A stretch of DNA of 64,000 nt from Daphnia pulex (taxonomy: Eukaryota > Arthropoda > Branchiopoda > Diplostraca > Daphniidae). The notes under the pieces are model-generated. The model was not told the origin of the DNA and made no database searches. It saw only the letters and a program-made list of their open reading frames with translations. Each line of letters opens with the position of its first letter. The first letter of the stretch is position 1. The DNA is taken from positions 2,418,001-2,482,000 of the forward strand of contig NC_060019.1 of assembly GCF_021134715.1 (NCBI RefSeq), read 5' to 3'. The translations under genes and the position numbers were made by a program. This document shows, piece by piece, positions 33,033-45,259 of this stretch.

Positions 33033-34680
33033 AATGTATGTTGTGCAATTTTTGATGCAGCTTCGTGTCATTCGTGTCTGAAAACCACAGCAGACTACAC
33101 TTTAATACTTAACATTAAATACTTAAGATATCGATTGAAACCATTTAAAAAATCGATCACCCTTATTCAAACGTTTTGACGGTTTTGACGAGTATTTGAC
33201 ACTGAAACGCTCCAACTCATTGATGAGTTGAGAGTAATTATTATTAATTATTATAATTATTAACATGACGAGTTTGATGAAATTCTTAACTCATTATACA
33301 TAATACATCACTCAGTTTCCCAAACTCTTGACGTAGTTTCCCAAACTGCCAATCAAGGCAGAGTAAAGTTTGGTGGGCGGCAAAACACTGACAAGCAAGT
33401 AGGCGGGGCATCTCGGTAACGGCGACTGGCGAGATAAGGTCCAGATGTAACAAACAGGACATTTGTGTTTTTGTTCCTCGTTGAAAAAGAGTCGTTTCAT
33501 TTTGAACTAATCCGAGTTTTTGCCCAAGTTTTGTTCTACTTTATACGGTAAACAAGTTTGTACCAATGAGTATTATTATTATTAGCTAATTTAGTAAGTA
33601 ATTAATAAATCACATGGTCAGTGTTACCTATCATGGTTATGCTGTGCTGTGACATCATTCAAGCCAGCTAATTTCTTAGCTGCGTTGGTTTTTTAGCCAG
33701 AGCCTGACCTCTGAAGAGAATTCTTATTAGGCTATATGAAATTAGTGCTGATGCATGGTTGTTTTAGACCAATTGGTTTTATTAGTGGAATTTTAATTGT
33801 TTTGACTTGTTCTTACCATTATAATATTCCCATTTCTAGGGCGTCACTGATCAACCAACTTTACGTGCTGTAAGCAAAGAAGTGCATGAAAAGAGGGCAT
33901 ACCCTGTTGCAGGCTCTTGAGTCTTCACACCTCTTGTCGTTAGGTTCACTGTGCCATCAATCTGATTGCCAGCAAACCACTTGGCTTGAATATAAATCTT
34001 CTTGTCGCTTGGGATCTGTTCTTATCTTTGGTAGTTTACTTTGTTTCTTATTACTTTTGTCTTAAATTTAATCTCATTTTTTCTGGTTTAGACTGAAGAT
34101 GGCTGACGCTTTAGATGACACTTCAGTAGACGTGACGCCGACACGCAATCTGCGCTCAAGGACAGCACCGGTAATTAAACATTTTAATTTTGTTGGTTGT
34201 AAAAATTAAACCTAGTTTCACCACTGAAGGTTTCTACACAGCTAAAGAACTCCGTTCCGAAGGTGGGAAAAGGAATCGGAAAGGGAGAGCGAGGTTGGAG
34301 CACAGAAGAAAAAGATCAGCTGATCTCCATTTTGGATAACGATGGTTTTGATGGGGATTTCGCAAATTTGGCGGCCAAATTTCCGAGCCAAAGTCTTGAC
34401 AGTCTTCGACACCTCCTGACTTACTACGAAGAAAAAAAGGAGGCATCAAAAGGGGAAGAGACGTTGAACACCATCATAGAAAAAATGCGTGGGATGGAAG
34501 TCGACCTGTCTGAAGACTTACCACTGTATTTTCAACTTCAATCGTCATTGGGAACCCACCCAAAACCATCTCAAGTCGAAGGGATCGATTATCCAGCCAT
34601 TTACAACCACGTAGCATCTTGTATGCGAGAAGAAATACCTAAAAAGCTTCATCCCGCGACAAGGGCCGAATTGTCATAGC
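33033..34680 (+). repeat. SANT-gene repeat, copy 2
   Basis: Near-identical to 6,055-7,780. The right end passes without a gap into the larger composite repeat that is duplicated at 55.7-61.4 kb, so the SANT unit seems to have been captured by that composite. Confidence 0.85.
34099..34679 (+). CDS. SANT/Myb-like domain protein, two-exon copy with open frame
   Basis: Exon 1 (34,099-34,170) encodes 24 residues, MADALDDTSVDVTPTRNLRS then RTAP, and ends at a good donor GTAATT. Exon 2 starts at 34,242 after CACAG and runs in the same phase to a TAG at 34,677-34,679, giving about 170 residues. A SANT/Myb-like helix set starts at GWSTEEKDQLISIL and runs through FDGDFANLAAKFPSQSLDSL. The rest is helical with a KKEASKGEETLNTIIEKM block. 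Compared with copy 1, the last 60-70 residues are missing because of changes after 34,680; a remnant (KKELKERRS) lies near 34,840-34,870. SANT domains bind DNA or histone tails. I infer nuclear location only from that. The parent gene is not recognised. Confidence 0.6.
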
Positions 34681-35051
34681 CTCCTCCCTTACTTGTACAA
34701 CGTATACAGTCTGAACCATACGACCAGATTTTTTCTTTCTATATAGTTTTATATTTTTATGTATATTTTTATTTATACTTTACGATAGAAGTAAGATAAT
34801 AATATAGCATAATAATAGTAAGATCAGCATTTTTCGAAAGGAAGAAAGAGTTGAAGGAAAGACGATCCAAAGTATGGCTTGCTGACGTATCGAAAGCGGA
34901 AGAAACATTATTGTCGAGAGACGTCCGTAAGATTGAAGAATTTTACATGTCCCAAATCCCAAGCGTTATTGATCCCGTTTTATTTGTTTAAATTTGAGCT
35001 TTGACATTGAACCCGTTTTTAGTGGTTTAAATTTAACCTTTGCATTGTTTT

Positions 35052-35279
35052 TCAAATTTTTATCTGATCGATGCGTGTTTTGATGTAAAGACAAGTTAAT
35101 GTTAAATTTTTGGTCTTCTGTGTTTTAATAAATTTAACCATACGACGAGACTGACCAACGGCAAGCGCTGTTGCGGCCAGAATGGTGAAAAAGAGGAAAA
35201 ATTCTTTAGGCCTCAAATTAGGGGTAGGGTGAAATAAAACAATAGAAAAGGGCGCAGGGGAGGGGTGATCAAGCGCCAC
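35052..35279 (-). other. Conserved small ORF in repeat copy A (75 codons)
   Basis: The frame starts MALDHPSPAPFSIVLF, has a hydrophobic stretch FFLFFTILAATALAVG that could span a membrane, then a basic QSRRMVKFIKTQK. The same ORF is open at 47,018-47,224 and 56,354-56,581. Conservation may only reflect recent duplication. No known family recognised. Confidence 0.3.
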
Positions 35280-36111
35280 CTAGAACATGTAAACTGTGAA
35301 GGGAGGGGACAAAACAAATTTCTACTTGTCTTGACTTCCGGAGAGACAAAATGAAAAAATAAACAAATAACGATAGGGCGCCAAATTCAAAGTCACGACT
35401 CCGTGGTGAACAATATGAAATATCATGGGCTATTATCAGCATAAAAATTTTATTTGCTTAAAATCAACATAGTGCTTGTAAACTGAACCCTTAGAAATAA
35501 TAAAGACCCTTGGGCACCTTCGGGATTTAAAGTTAGTTTAAGTTTAGTTTATAAAATCATTATAAAGTGTAGGATCAGTCTAGTCTAGTTACTACTGTTT
35601 ACTTAACAAGTGGTGCCATCTATGTCTTAAATGTAAAAATGCTGAAAAAAATTCAAAATGTCCGATTTTTTACTTTTTAAACAAGCAATCCACCACTCAA
35701 GCGCACCAAATTCATTGACCACCCTTTTTTCTCATTCCGCTATGGGACCTAAAAATCTGTAATAATTCGGGCCTATCCGGTTTTCTACTCTGGATTCACC
35801 TGTTTTTACATAATTTAAATATTTCCTGCCGTTCGGGAAATATTAAATGTTAAAGTTTGGGTTTTTCAAATTTTAAGATTTTTGGGGGGTTTTTGGTATT
35901 GCTTTTTGGGTAAATGCTAACCTTTAAAAAACAAAAAATTCTTCTAAACGTTTTCTCGGCCATCCCTCAATACCAATCAAAAAGGAAATTACATTCCGTA
36001 TTAGATTGGCCGAGTTATTCTCAATCTACTAAAGTGCAATTTTGACCAGTTTCCCACCCAGCCTAGTCACCATTTTTAATCACTCTCCCTCGCTTTCCTG
36101 GCGGATTACAG

Positions 36112-36228
36112 CCGAAGCATACGAGTTCTCTGCACCTCGGGCTTCATATTGCTGGCTACTAGACTATATGAAAGGGCCTACAGTATGTCCCCCGGTCTAA
36201 AGTGAAGGCCAGGAAAGCGTAGCTTCGG
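36112..36228 (+). repeat. 117-bp segment, orientation 1 (copy A)
   Basis: Bounded by CCGAAGC and GCTTCGG. Interior reads ATACGAGTTCTCTGCACC toward GGCCAGGAAAGCGTA. The same orientation occurs at 49,143-49,259 and 57,414-57,530. The opposite orientation occurs at 48,058-48,174 and 48,601-48,717. Confidence 0.9.
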
Positions 36229-36309
36229 AAATATAATAATTGCAATAGCCAATATCCCAACAACCAATAACTCCCAATAACTCCAATAACTCTTTGTTTA
36301 ATTCATTCA

Positions 36310-36660
36310 CACGTTAGGACAACATTACTAAATTGAGTACCACTGAGGAACATGGATTGTAATTCGTGCAACATACCATTACAATCTTATCAATGATTGC
36401 GGAGGTATCATCTTAACATATTGCAAGAGTCGAACGATGAAAAGGACCTTGCAAAATACTGAATTTTTGTTTGGTTGCACCTTTAACTCGCTTTCCCATG
36501 TACTCTTAATCTTGCAAGTCCTCTCGAATCCTCAACTTCTTTGTTTGGCAGCTGTGTTTGTTTACCAAGAAAAGAATGAATCGCAAGAGTTGCATTTTGT
36601 AAGGCAACTGCTTCGTGAATAGTAATTCCACGATTAGCCATGACCAAATCCCCATTCATT
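36310..36660 (-). pseudogene. ISL2EU/Harbinger-type transposase C-terminal fragment, copy A
   Basis: The minus strand reads ANRGITIHEAVALQNATL, then FLGKQTQL and EVEDSRGLARLRVH, typical of the DDE_Tnp_4 (ISL2EU) C-terminal part. The usual ADRG has become ANRG. A one-base insertion after RVH destroys the HVER motif that carries the catalytic Glu, and a stop follows. Only about 110 residues of the family are present; the first two catalytic Asp regions are absent. Confidence 0.75.
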
Positions 36661-37794
36661 TTTCATCTGTTTTCTTTTTTTACGAAAAAATGTTCTTCGC
36701 AAAAGCGGGTACGTTTGAAAGACTCAATAGACCAACACTGAAACAAGTCAAACTCTTGATCCCTTGGACATATTTCATGGTGAGTATCCTTTGCCAAGCC
36801 TGCCTGGACATACTAAGTTCAAGAAACATTCGGAATTGGAACTGGAATTTGGTGGACCTTACTTAATGTACAAGAAGTGAAAACGAAAGAATGTCTCCAG
36901 ACTGATTAGAAAACCTGTTTCCTCTTTCTTACTATTTTGGGTTATGGAAACACGAGAATCCGAAGCACAAACAATAATGCAACGCGCAGCTTGTCCTTTT
37001 AGTTGAGCTCGATTATTATCTCTTCGGCAACCTTTTAAAATAAATGTTAAAACAGTAAAACATTATCGATGCACATCTATAAATTAGTGTCTCACCTAGT
37101 AACAACATGGTTGTGATTCCAAAAAGACTACTTCGTAGATGCTTACAATTATTTTTAGTGAGTTATGTGACTTCACTATTCGCCAGTTAGGCTTGCAGCA
37201 GGCCTATAAAACAATATTAGCTTCTAGCAAACAACAAATTCTTATATTGAAAACAAATTATTAAATTGATACCTAACAAAATAAATGTTTACAAATCTGA
37301 ACTAGTGAAATTATTTGATACAACTGGGTAAATAAACGGCGAATTCTGTTGACAGAGGCTGACTTGCACGAATGATTTATTTCATCTAAAAAATTCCACA
37401 ACATTTTGAACTTACAAAGCTCGAAATTGGACATAATGTTCTGTCATAGAATTAAGCAAACCAATTGAATGTAGATGTAGGTACACTAGACACATAAATG
37501 ATAACCAATTATGTAGCCTACAACTATCAGACATACGTTTTGTGACTGCCACGAGAACAGTTTTTATTACAACATGGAAAATGTTGCCTATAAGCAATAG
37601 CAGCATCTAATGGTTGTATGAAAATCTTCGCAAACTTATTTGAAAAAAAAAATGACAGGACTAATAGTAATGTAAACTGAAATACCTAAATTGTACTAAG
37701 CTATCACATACTTTCCAGTATCTTTCAAACTTTTGTCACCTAGAATATATTCTTTTAACTACCGTTCCACATTATAAATCCGGATGTCAATGTA

Positions 37795-39775
37795 GGATAA
37801 CTAATTGATGGCATTCAGCCATGTTTTTAAGTGTGATGCCACAGATTGTTTAAGTGATTCCTTTCTTGATGTTGAGGGAGCAACACACAGAATCGATACT
37901 TCCAGCAAATTTGTTATGCACAAACAAATTATTTATCTGCCATCCTGATCAAGAAAGGTGACGAAACATAAAATTTTTCAAGAAATTCACAAAAAAAGTT
38001 ATCTTCAGGGAATCAACCAGGGGGAAGAAAAGGGAGAAGAGGACAGTATATGGCCCCCTTATTTTCATACTTTCCTTTTCTCCCTTTTCTTCCCTCGGGT
38101 CGATTCTATGTGGATTCGGTCTCTAAAACCGTAATCATTAAGGATAAGATTTAAATTTGACGTATTTTCATAAAAATACGTCTCAAAATACATGGTAAAA
38201 CTAATTGACGGCATTTACTTGCAATGTTTTCAAGTGCGATCCCACAGCTGGTGTAATTGATATCTTTCTTGATGTTGAGGGAGCAACACACATAATCGAT
38301 CCCTCAAGCAAATGTGTTGTGCACAAACAAATGTTTATCTGCCATCCTGATCAAGAAAGGTGACAAAACAAAAACATTTTCAAGAAATTCACAAAATTAG
38401 TTATCTTCAGAGGATCGGTCAGAAAAGAAAAGGTAGAAGAGGAAAGTATGGGTCCCCCGCTTATATTTTCAATCTTTCCTTTTCTCCTTTTTCTTCCCTC
38501 AGCCCAATTCTATGTGAATTTGGTCTCTAAAACCGTAAACATTAGAGATACGATTTATATTTGATGTATTTTCATAAAAATACGTCTCAAAATACATGGT
38601 AAAAAAATTAATTGGTGGCATTTACTTGCTATGTTTTCAAATGTGATCCCACTGCTTGTGTAATTGATTCCTTTCTTGATGTTTAGGGAGAAACACACAT
38701 AATCGATCCCTCTAGAAAATTTGTTATGCACAAACAAATCTTTGTCTGCCATCCTGATCAAGAAAAGTGAAAGAATCTAAAAATTTTCAAGAAATTCACA
38801 ACATTCGTTATCTTCAGAAAATCGGCCAGAGGGAAGAAAAGGGAGAAGAGGAAGGTATGGTCCCTCCTAATTTTTATACTTTCCTTTTCTCCCTTTTCTT
38901 TCCTCGGATCGATCCTATGTGGGTACGGTGTCTTAAACCGTAAACTTTAGGGATAAGATTTAAATTTGACTTTTTTTTATAAAAATACGTCTCAAAATAC
39001 GTGGTAAAACTAATTGATGGCATTTACTTGCCATGTTTTCAAGTGTGATCTCACAGCTTGTGTAATTGATTCCTCTCTTGGTGTTGAGGGAGCAACACAC
39101 ATAATCAATCTCTCCAGCAAGTTGGTTATGCACAAACAAATTCTTGATCTGCCATCTTGATTAAGAAAGGTGACGAAACATAAAAATTTTCAAGAAATTT
39201 ACAAAATTAGTTATCTTCAGGGGTTCGACCAGAGGGAAGAAAAGGGAGAAGAGGAAAGCATGGATACCCCTCATTTTCATACTTTCCTTTTCTCCCTTTC
39301 CTTCCCTTGGACCGATTCCATGTGGATTCTGTCTCTAAAACCGTAAATATAAGGGATAAGATTTAAATTTGACGTATTTTCATAAAAACACTTCCCAAAC
39401 TACATTGAAAAACTAATTTATGGCATTAACTTGCCATGTTTTTTTATAAGTGTGATGCCACAGATTGTGTAATTGATTCCTTTCTTGATGTTGAGGGAGC
39501 AACACACATAATCGATCCCTGCAGCAAATGTGTTATGCACGAAGGTGACGAAACATAAAAATTTTCAAGTAATTCACAAAATAAGTTATTTTCAGAGAAT
39601 CGACCAGAGGGAAGAAGAGGGAGAAGAGGACAGTATTGCCCCCCTTATTTTCATACTTTCCTTTTCCCCCTTTTCTTTCCTCGGGCTGATTCTATGCTGT
39701 GGATTTATTCCCTCTCTAAAACCGTTAACATTAAGGGTAAGATTTAAATTTGATGTATTTTCATAAAGTACTTTT
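37795..39775. repeat. Five-unit tandem array with hairpins, copy A (unit about 400 bp)
   Basis: Units start near 37,795, 38,191, 38,603, 39,004 and 39,405 with AAACTAATTGATGGCAT-like words. Each holds GTTGAGGGAGCAACACAC. Each also holds a long imperfect hairpin whose left arm is GGGAAGAAAAGGGAGAAG and whose right arm is TTCTCCCTTTTCTTCCC, about 30 bp of stem with 2-4 mismatches and a loop of about 15 nt. A second hairpin, GACGTATTTT-CATA-AAAATACGTC, closes each unit. The last unit lacks about 30 bp. The matched array at 59.1-61.1 kb has the same five-unit layout. No function can be read directly. Confidence 0.9.
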
Positions 39776-40239
39776 AATTAGTGCTATAATAAAGCTTATT
39801 TGCGTACCTTTTGATTACAATTTTTCCCGAGATCCTAGTGCAAACTGTTAATTTACAATTAATAGTTTCGCGAGACAACATTTTTCCCCATAAGAAATGC
39901 ACGGGGGAAAAACAGACTCGAAGAAAACATGGCGAAGTCTGCAATAGAACAAGGAAAGGGGGGTACTCATCAGTCACTATCTTTATTCAATCATAATTGA
40001 GAAGGGCTGGTAGCTAATTACTCGTAATTTTCCCTTGCAAAAACCGTTACTTCAATAAATTTACTCGTACACGAAAATGTATTTATTCAAAGACCCCTAT
40101 ACCTTATAATTCTATTTTCTAAAATTAGCGACAATTTGCTGAAATACCCTGAAGTGTAAGTTATTTTAAAGACCTTGTTATTGACTTGTTCTTTTCACTT
40201 TCGTTGTTTTAACTTTTAAGACCTCAATCTTGGGCAAAT

Positions 40240-41100
40240 ATGGGTCAATTGGCGTCAAAAAGGGAAATTTTTGATGCTTTAGAATTTCAGTTTGATTCTA
40301 GCGCCCCCTTAAATAAAAGGTTTAGGCCGAACGTAATCACATCAGAAAACAATAGCGAGCAAGACAACCTATACCCTTCTCTATTATGTTATTTGACGTA
40401 ATTTGAGCAAAGTTTGTTTAAAGGGCTTGATAAGTTGGACAGCATCATTAAGTACAAGTTTAACAAGAAGTTGTTTTTGGAAGCAACAAAAAGTCTCGGA
40501 CATTTATCAATCCTTGTTCTAGTTGCGAAATACCTTGGTAATGTCAAATTGGGTAAGTCTGCCTCTTTGACTGACTGTTCTATTTGGATTAGGGTCCGTC
40601 GTTTCAGATTACTCATTTGGGGACCCAACAAAGCACACTCCCAGCAAAATGACCGAAATAAGGTCAAAAGTTCTCTGTAATGATTCCTTGGAGTCTGAGT
40701 TGTCGACACGGGCTGAACGATTTTTTGAAACACAACTTTAACATTAGCAAACATCACGACATCACTAACTTTGTGTGGAACCAACAACTATGCGGACATA
40801 AGTTAATCGACGACGTAAATGCTTCTTTGTAATATTACCCTACTTAAAACTGATAATTTTATAATTCTATTCTTACAACAATTGGATTTTGAACCAACGG
40901 GAATTCTTAACGAACAAATGTTCGTTAGGATCGAAATCCCTAAAGAGCTAGGTGATTTTTTAGGCTTTAGCTAGCACGGTTTTTGTTAACAGCGGATGTT
41001 ATTACGACACTGCTATGGGGAGTTTTTTCACCTTTTCTAAAGCACGGCTTGGGTAAACAAAAAATGTGTCAACTCCTTAGTTTTAGCCTTGAAGATGAGA
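40240..41100 (+). pseudogene. Dicer-derived RNase III gene, copy A (catalytically dead)
   Basis: The reading begins MGQLASKREIFDALEF, the same start as copy B, and includes FEQSLFKGLDKLDSIIKY, the beginning of an RNase III fold. There is an in-frame TAA at 40,399-40,401. The signature that reads LEYLGD in copy B is AKYLGN here, so both catalytic acids are lost. The first intron (GTAAGT donor after LG) is recognisable, and after it VSDYSFGDPTK and KMTEIRSKVLCND are in one continuous frame, which copy B has lost by a one-base deletion. The second acceptor lacks AG, and the second acidic pair is degenerate (GDFLGFS). Confidence 0.7.
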
Positions 41101-41249
41101 ATCCTGATCAAGAGGTTATTATGTTAAGACTTTATCTAAGATAGCAATGCAAGCTGTTGATGCACCTTGATGCACCTTGATGCAGGTGCCTCATTTCCAC
41201 AAGTAAATGAGGAAACTTTTGTTTCTGTTGTGTCTTATCAATAATCCTT

Positions 41250-42345
41250 TATTTCTATTGTTTTTAGTATGCAGATGAGGTCTGTGCCACACAATGCCCT
41301 GAAAATGAAGGATCAGAAAAGAACTCGTTAACATTGGACATAGGTAACAGTTCAGTGGATCCTTCAGAATTATGTATTTGTATCCTTGAAGATGAGAATT
41401 ATGATCAAGAGGTAATTATGTTCACACATTATCTATTAAAAGTCGGTGTTTTAGAGGTTATTGTGTCTAGTCTACAGTCCACAAAGATTCAGCAGAGAAC
41501 AGTGATGACTTACCAGTTCCATTGAAAATGCTTCCAGATCAGGAGACGACATTGGAAGCAGCCGTCCTTGAAGAGTTGGTTCGAATTTCTTCGGTAAAAC
41601 TTAAAATTGCATTAGAGAACGAAAGCAGAATTCTGAATGACAAGAGAGCTGTGGGATTGCCGCACAAAAACCATTCAGTAAAGTCAATATTCTGGAAAAA
41701 AGGATTGCGCGTGTGGGTCAGAACCCTCGCAAGTGGTACAGAGCTGCTGCTGTGTATCAGCTGGATTTGACTGACTTGAAAAAGATCTCCCTGGAGGTTT
41801 TCCCAAACCGTGATGGACTATTCCTCCGTCAATATTGACAGTGCCACATTCATCTTACCTTATTGAAATTCATCAATTAAGCCGCAACATCTGCCAACAA
41901 ATCGGCCCCGGCCAAGCGAGCGGCTTACAAAATCAAGCCCCGTGGTCGTCCACGGCGGAGAGTGGAGTCCGGGGACGACAAGCTCACTTCATTACTGAAA
42001 ACCCCAGCTTCGGAGAATTTGTTGATAAAATAGTTGCTGAGATTGACATGCACCCAGATAGGAATTTTTGTCCCAAGTCGGGACCAAAGCCGTGCGGCTG
42101 GTGCGGTGGGCACAGGGGAATCTCTAAGATGTCCCATTGCGAGCCCTCATTTGAAAACGTTACTCATTTTTCATCTTGTCGGATACGTCATTTTTTACTC
42201 CCTCTCGTAGAAGTCTCTGATGCGTCCCGTTTTTATTTTTTGGCTCCTTCTCGACACTTAGAAAATTTCGGAGAAACTGTCTTTGTCTTTTCGCGGCAAA
42301 GTTTGATTCTAAAATCTTATTATTCGCTTTATCTTCAAAATTGTT
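41250..42345 (+). other. Unidentified coding-like segment between RNase III copies
   Basis: Open pieces on the plus strand include LEDENYDQEVIMF (41,380), LPDQETTLEAAVLEELVRIS (41,527) and WYRAAAVYQLDLTDLKKISL (about 41,735). The first piece has a related sequence near 41,088 (LEDENPDQEVIM) and again near 46,606, so it belongs to the tail of the RNase III repeat unit. The other pieces are not recognised. Confidence 0.35.
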
Positions 42346-42350
42346 GACAT

Positions 42351-42430
42351 GAATTCGTGGCTCATCTGTATAGTACTAGTTTCTCACCACGACGATCCGG
42401 GTTCGATCCCCGGTTCAGGTTCCATATTTC
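42351..42430 (+). other. tRNA-Glu-like sequence, probably pseudogene or SINE head
   Basis: A-box TGGCTCATCTG, TTTCTCACC where tRNA-Glu(CTC) has its anticodon loop, and a perfect T arm CCGGG-TTCGATC-CCCGG (B box). Acceptor strands do not pair. An A-run (AAAAAAAAAC) lies 75 nt downstream, which suits a short tRNA-derived SINE. Confidence 0.5.
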
Positions 42431-44319
42431 TTCAACAATGCTGTTGGTACGCAGTCGATTTATGTAGTGTGCCCGGTAACCCTTTGCATACTTTGAAAAA
42501 AAAACTTGTCGTCCGGATATCGGGATCAGCGTTCGTGAAAAAATGTCGGCACAGCAAACACTCATAAGAAAAAGAAGAGGAAAGAAAAAAGGAACGAAAT
42601 TCAGAGTCCAGAAAAAGATTTATTATTAATGACTTCTTGAGATCCTTTTTCCGTCCCAAGTACGTCTAAAGTCCATCCAATGGGACGGGATAAGGACCGC
42701 TATGAGATCTCGGCGAAGCGGACATTGGCCATACGTAAAAGACGTCCTAGGAATGTAAACTTGGGAATCTGCTATGTGCCAAGTACATCCCAGACGTCTC
42801 AAAGTGACGTGTTTTGGGCGTCTATGGGACTGCAGTGTGCTATCTGGGTTTGTTCCCTGGTACCAGTTTTTTTTTTCTTCAAGTAAGATAGCCTGGTTGA
42901 AGTCTGAGCTTCTTTGTTGCAGCCTTGTAGGGTTCATTCAAACAACACAGTTAAGTTGCATTGGTTTAGGGGGGAGAGAAAGGCAGTTGGACACCATTGT
43001 GATTTGCTGCACTATCATGTAGTTCTGATTTACCTCAATGGTAATAACCTCTATCGTTTGTATAAGCTTCAGTTTTATTGCAATTCTACTTCACTTTTAA
43101 TGTTCCATTTGAAGAAATGTCAGTGACTGAAATATGTACCCTGGTCTTTCACTAGAGATGTTATGTTTATTGAAACAAAATTTTAGTTGTGGATCGGCGA
43201 AAGCGCATCCCCTCTTAAACTTGGCAACATTTTCCCTCCCTCCTTTTCCCCCTCTTAAATGTCAGTTAATGTCGTCTGTAAAGCACGTTGAATTCTGGGC
43301 TTTCACTCTTTCTCTTTCTCGTGTTAAACTGATTTGTCCGTGATTGCCCAAAGATAATTTACTGGGTATAAGGACCCGCGTGTGTGTGTGTCGCTCTTCT
43401 TCTTTTGAGGTATTTTAATTGTGAATTTATGTTGTATTTTCCCTACTAATTCTGAGTCCTATGTTCCTTCAGAGACGTCACTCAAGTTCTATCAAGTGTG
43501 TGACGGTATATCTAACATTTGTGTGTCATAGGACACTAATTGGTATGTCCCCTTAATGAATTCATGTCAATTGCCTTAATTATAATCTATATTCCCTCCC
43601 AGGCCTATTCAGCCCTGGTTGTCGACTCTGTGTATACGAGTGATTCTCACTTTATGTGTGTAGCCTGTTTCCACAGGTAGATCAATTTTACTCGCTTTCT
43701 CTGAATATGTCCCTAACCTCATTTATCCCTTCTTAGGAACCACAATCACTACCATTATCAACCACCACTTCCATTATCACAAGTACACCGTGTTCATTTT
43801 CATGAGCCAGAGTCCAGTCGAAAAAAATCCAAGAGATTCTGCTCTTACGAGCCAGCTCAGATTTTCATTAAGTGTAAACAAGTTGTCTCACATTGTAATT
43901 GTACACAGCTATATTATTGCCAGGCCTTTTATTTATTTCATTTTTCTTTATGACATGCTGACTTAGAAGAACATCCCAAGTTAAAAGGCCAGAATTTGGT
44001 GTTATACCAGGCAAAGATCGTCATTTGAAGTTCATTTTCTAGAATGTAACGCCTGTGTGGTTTTTATGACTTCTTTATTTCGAGTCAGTGTTTTCTTTTA
44101 GAAAAATTTATTAAATTTAAAATTTCTGGTTTTACTCCAAAGCATTGAGTTCGTGATCTGTTATTCCCTTTCTATTTTGATGTGTTTTTGACTGAATTAC
44201 TGTACATTAAGGAAATAAAGATAGAATTACGTCCACCTCGGACTTTTAGGTCAGAAAAATGGACGCAATTGAGACGTCCAATGGACGTAAGTGTGCTAGT
44301 AAGGTGGGCGTAAAAAAAG
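42431..44319. other. Stretch without recognised genes between RNase III copies A and B
   Basis: Pieces near 42,650-42,850 and 44,230-44,310 share GACGTC/GGACGT words, which may be remnants of one mobile element. Otherwise only short unconserved frames are seen. Confidence 0.4.
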
Positions 44320-45210
44320 ATGGGTCAATTGGCGTCTAAACGAAAAAATGTTGATGTGTTGGAAGGGGAATTTGATGCAAGAATCCCCTTAAGTAACAGG
44401 CTTAAACCGAACATAATCACGTTAGAAAACGAAAATGAACAAGACTTCTTCCTAATTGAATGCCTTCCAATTGATCTTTACAGCATGTATCATTCCATAT
44501 TAAGTTATCTGACGCCATTTGAGCAAACTCTGTTTAAAGGGCTTGATCAATTGGAGATCATACTAAATTACAAATTCAACAACCAATTGATTCTTTTGGA
44601 AGCATCTACACATGGAACATTTCATAATTTTTTGTGCTCAAGCTACGAGAAGCTCGAATACCTTGGTGACATCAAATTGGGTAAGTCTGGCTCTTATAAA
44701 ATAACTGTAATAAAAATTGACTTTTCTATTTGAAATAGCGTCCGTCCTTTCAGATTACTCGTTTGGTGACCCAACAAAAACACTCCTGGCGAAATGACCG
44801 AAATTAGGTCAACAGTTCTTTGCAATGTCGCCTTAGGAGTCGTTGTTGTGCAGCACGGGCTGCATGATTTTTTAAAACACAACTTTACCACGAACAAGCA
44901 ACACGACATCACTAACTTTGTGCAGAACCAAAGACTCTGCGGGCACAAGTTCATTGAAGACGTAAGCGCTACTTGGCAATATTACCCTACTTAATACTTA
45001 TAATTTGCTGATTCTTTTCTTTAGAGCAAATTGATTTTGAACCAACGGGGATTTGTTACGAACAAATGTCCGTTCAAATCAAAATCCCTAAAGAGCTCGA
45101 GGACTTTTTTGAGGCTTTAGCTGGTGCGGTGTTTGTTAACAGCGGATGTTCTTACGAGACTATATGGAGAGTTTTCTCACCTTTTCTAAAGCTAAAAAAA
45201 AGTGTTCTTT
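44320..45210 (+). CDS. Dicer-derived stand-alone RNase III protein, copy B (one frameshift)
   Basis: The ATG starts MGQLASKRKNVDVLEG. A Gly at position 2, Ser at 6 and Lys/Arg at 7-8 fit an N-myristoylation signal. Exon 1 (44,320-44,680) contains LTPFEQTLFKGLDQLEIIL, NNQLILLEASTHGTFHN and EKLEYLGD, which supplies the first two RNase III acids (E and D). Exon 2 (about 44,739-44,961) reads SVLSDYSFGDPTKT and then, after a one-base deletion relative to copies A and C, MTEIRSTVLCNVAL and HGLHDFLKHNF. Exon 3 (from 45,027) reads KIPKELEDFFEALAGAVFVN, with the D and E of the second acidic pair. The order and spacing match the second RNase III domain of Dicer. Helicase, PAZ and first RNase III domains are absent. 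All four acids are present, but the deletion near 44,780-44,795 breaks the frame unless it is a sequence error. Confidence 0.75.
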
Positions 45211-45259
45211 AAAAAGAAATTTTGTCTAACGCTATTTTGTTTTCACTTTTCAGTTAATG

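Larger units (their letters stand above)
34385..40092. repeat. Composite repeat, copy A (5.7 kb)
   Basis: This matches 55,675-61,424 almost end to end. Order: end of the SANT exon, an AT-rich insert (TATATAGTTTTATATTTTTA), the conserved small ORF, a spacer of about 800 bp, the 117-bp flipping segment, an ISL2EU transposase fragment, about 1.1 kb without features, a five-unit hairpin array, and a 300-bp tail with TTAGTGCTATAATAAAGC. The first half also matches copy B at 47.0-49.7 kb. Length and collinearity indicate a segmental duplication or a compound mobile unit. Confidence 0.85.

Noticed and set aside
37795..39775. Array considered as a CRISPR-like array
   Set aside because: Units of 400 bp with diverged copies in a eukaryotic intron-bearing context. 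No short identical repeats with unique spacers.
42351..42430. Functional tRNA-Glu gene
   Set aside because: A and B boxes and T arm are good, but the acceptor and anticodon stems do not pair.
42650..44310. A 1.6-kb element with GACGTC-type ends
   Set aside because: Shared GGACGT words are short, no clear inverted pairing or target duplication could be established.
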